Of a DNA stretch of 64,000 nt, positions 63,998-64,000 are shown piece after piece. A model generated the notes under the pieces. It ran no database searches, had not been told where the DNA came from, and worked only from the letters and a program-made list of their open reading frames with translations. This DNA is from a virus: positions 62,001 to 126,000 of IMG/VR virus record IMGVR_UViG_3300021225_000468; one strand, given 5' to 3'. The translations under genes were made by a program, and so were the position numbers. Positions within the stretch are counted from its first letter, which is position 1. Every line of letters begins with the position of its first letter.

Positions 63998-64000
63998 ATA

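Overview
This window is a stretch of a large, strongly A+T-rich, tailed-phage genome with T4-like (myovirus) head genes. The host is most likely a member of the Bacteroidetes (Flavobacteriia-like). Evidence for the phage: a T4-type head and packaging block on the minus strand (gp23-like major capsid, gp22-like acidic scaffold, gp21-like prohead protease, gp20-like portal, gp17-like terminase), a gp55-like late sigma factor, dUTPase, dCMP deaminase, thymidylate synthase, PhoH, and endolysin and holin genes. Evidence for the host: several intergenic regions carry the Bacteroidetes promoter TTTG-N19/20-TAnnTTTG, most starts lack a Shine-Dalgarno sequence, and the phage bS21 ribosomal protein is of the Bacteroidetes type.

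Layout. 1-5.3 kb: glycosyltransferases, dUTPase, PhoH. 5.3-13.4 kb: late sigma factor and a run of tail/baseplate and virion-type proteins. 13.5-15.8 kb: dCMP deaminase, a nuclease-like protein and an HNH endonuclease. 15.9-27.9 kb (minus strand): head morphogenesis and packaging, with bS21 inserted on the opposite strand. 28-35 kb: Hsp20, a ClpA/B-type AAA+ ATPase, a glycosyltransferase, a 2H-phosphoesterase/HAD fusion and a DUF6745-like protein. 35.3-39.1 kb: a tandem array of about 22 overlapping small genes, most built from a 12-bp repeat encoding (S/T)-E-L-x. 39.6-43 kb: a stable-RNA operon with a host-type promoter, a boxA-like site, a tRNA-Leu(UAA) interrupted by a group I intron, tRNA-Arg, tRNA-Gln and seven tRNA-like RNAs with aberrant interiors, alternating with very small ORFs. 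43-55.4 kb: a dense run of small accessory genes, including two lipoproteins, a glutathionylspermidine-synthase-like ATP-grasp protein, three paralogues of an 'ERYNQ' family, and thyA. 55.4-59.8 kb: tRNA-Thr, tRNA-Pro, lysis genes, an RNase-H-like protein, and a ~0.9-kb structured RNA with its own promoter and terminator. 59.8-64 kb: a CCA-adding-type tRNA nucleotidyltransferase, a phosphoesterase, a GT2 enzyme and a phage-encoded tmRNA.

Taken together, the window is rich in translation-related functions: tRNAs, tRNA-like RNAs, tmRNA, bS21, a tRNA nucleotidyltransferase and a 2H phosphoesterase. Several proteins begin with short N-termini resembling T4 capsid-targeting peptides, so some may be packaged and injected; this is inference. 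The least explained elements are the (S/T)ELx gene array, the tRNA-like family and the ~0.9-kb structured RNA.
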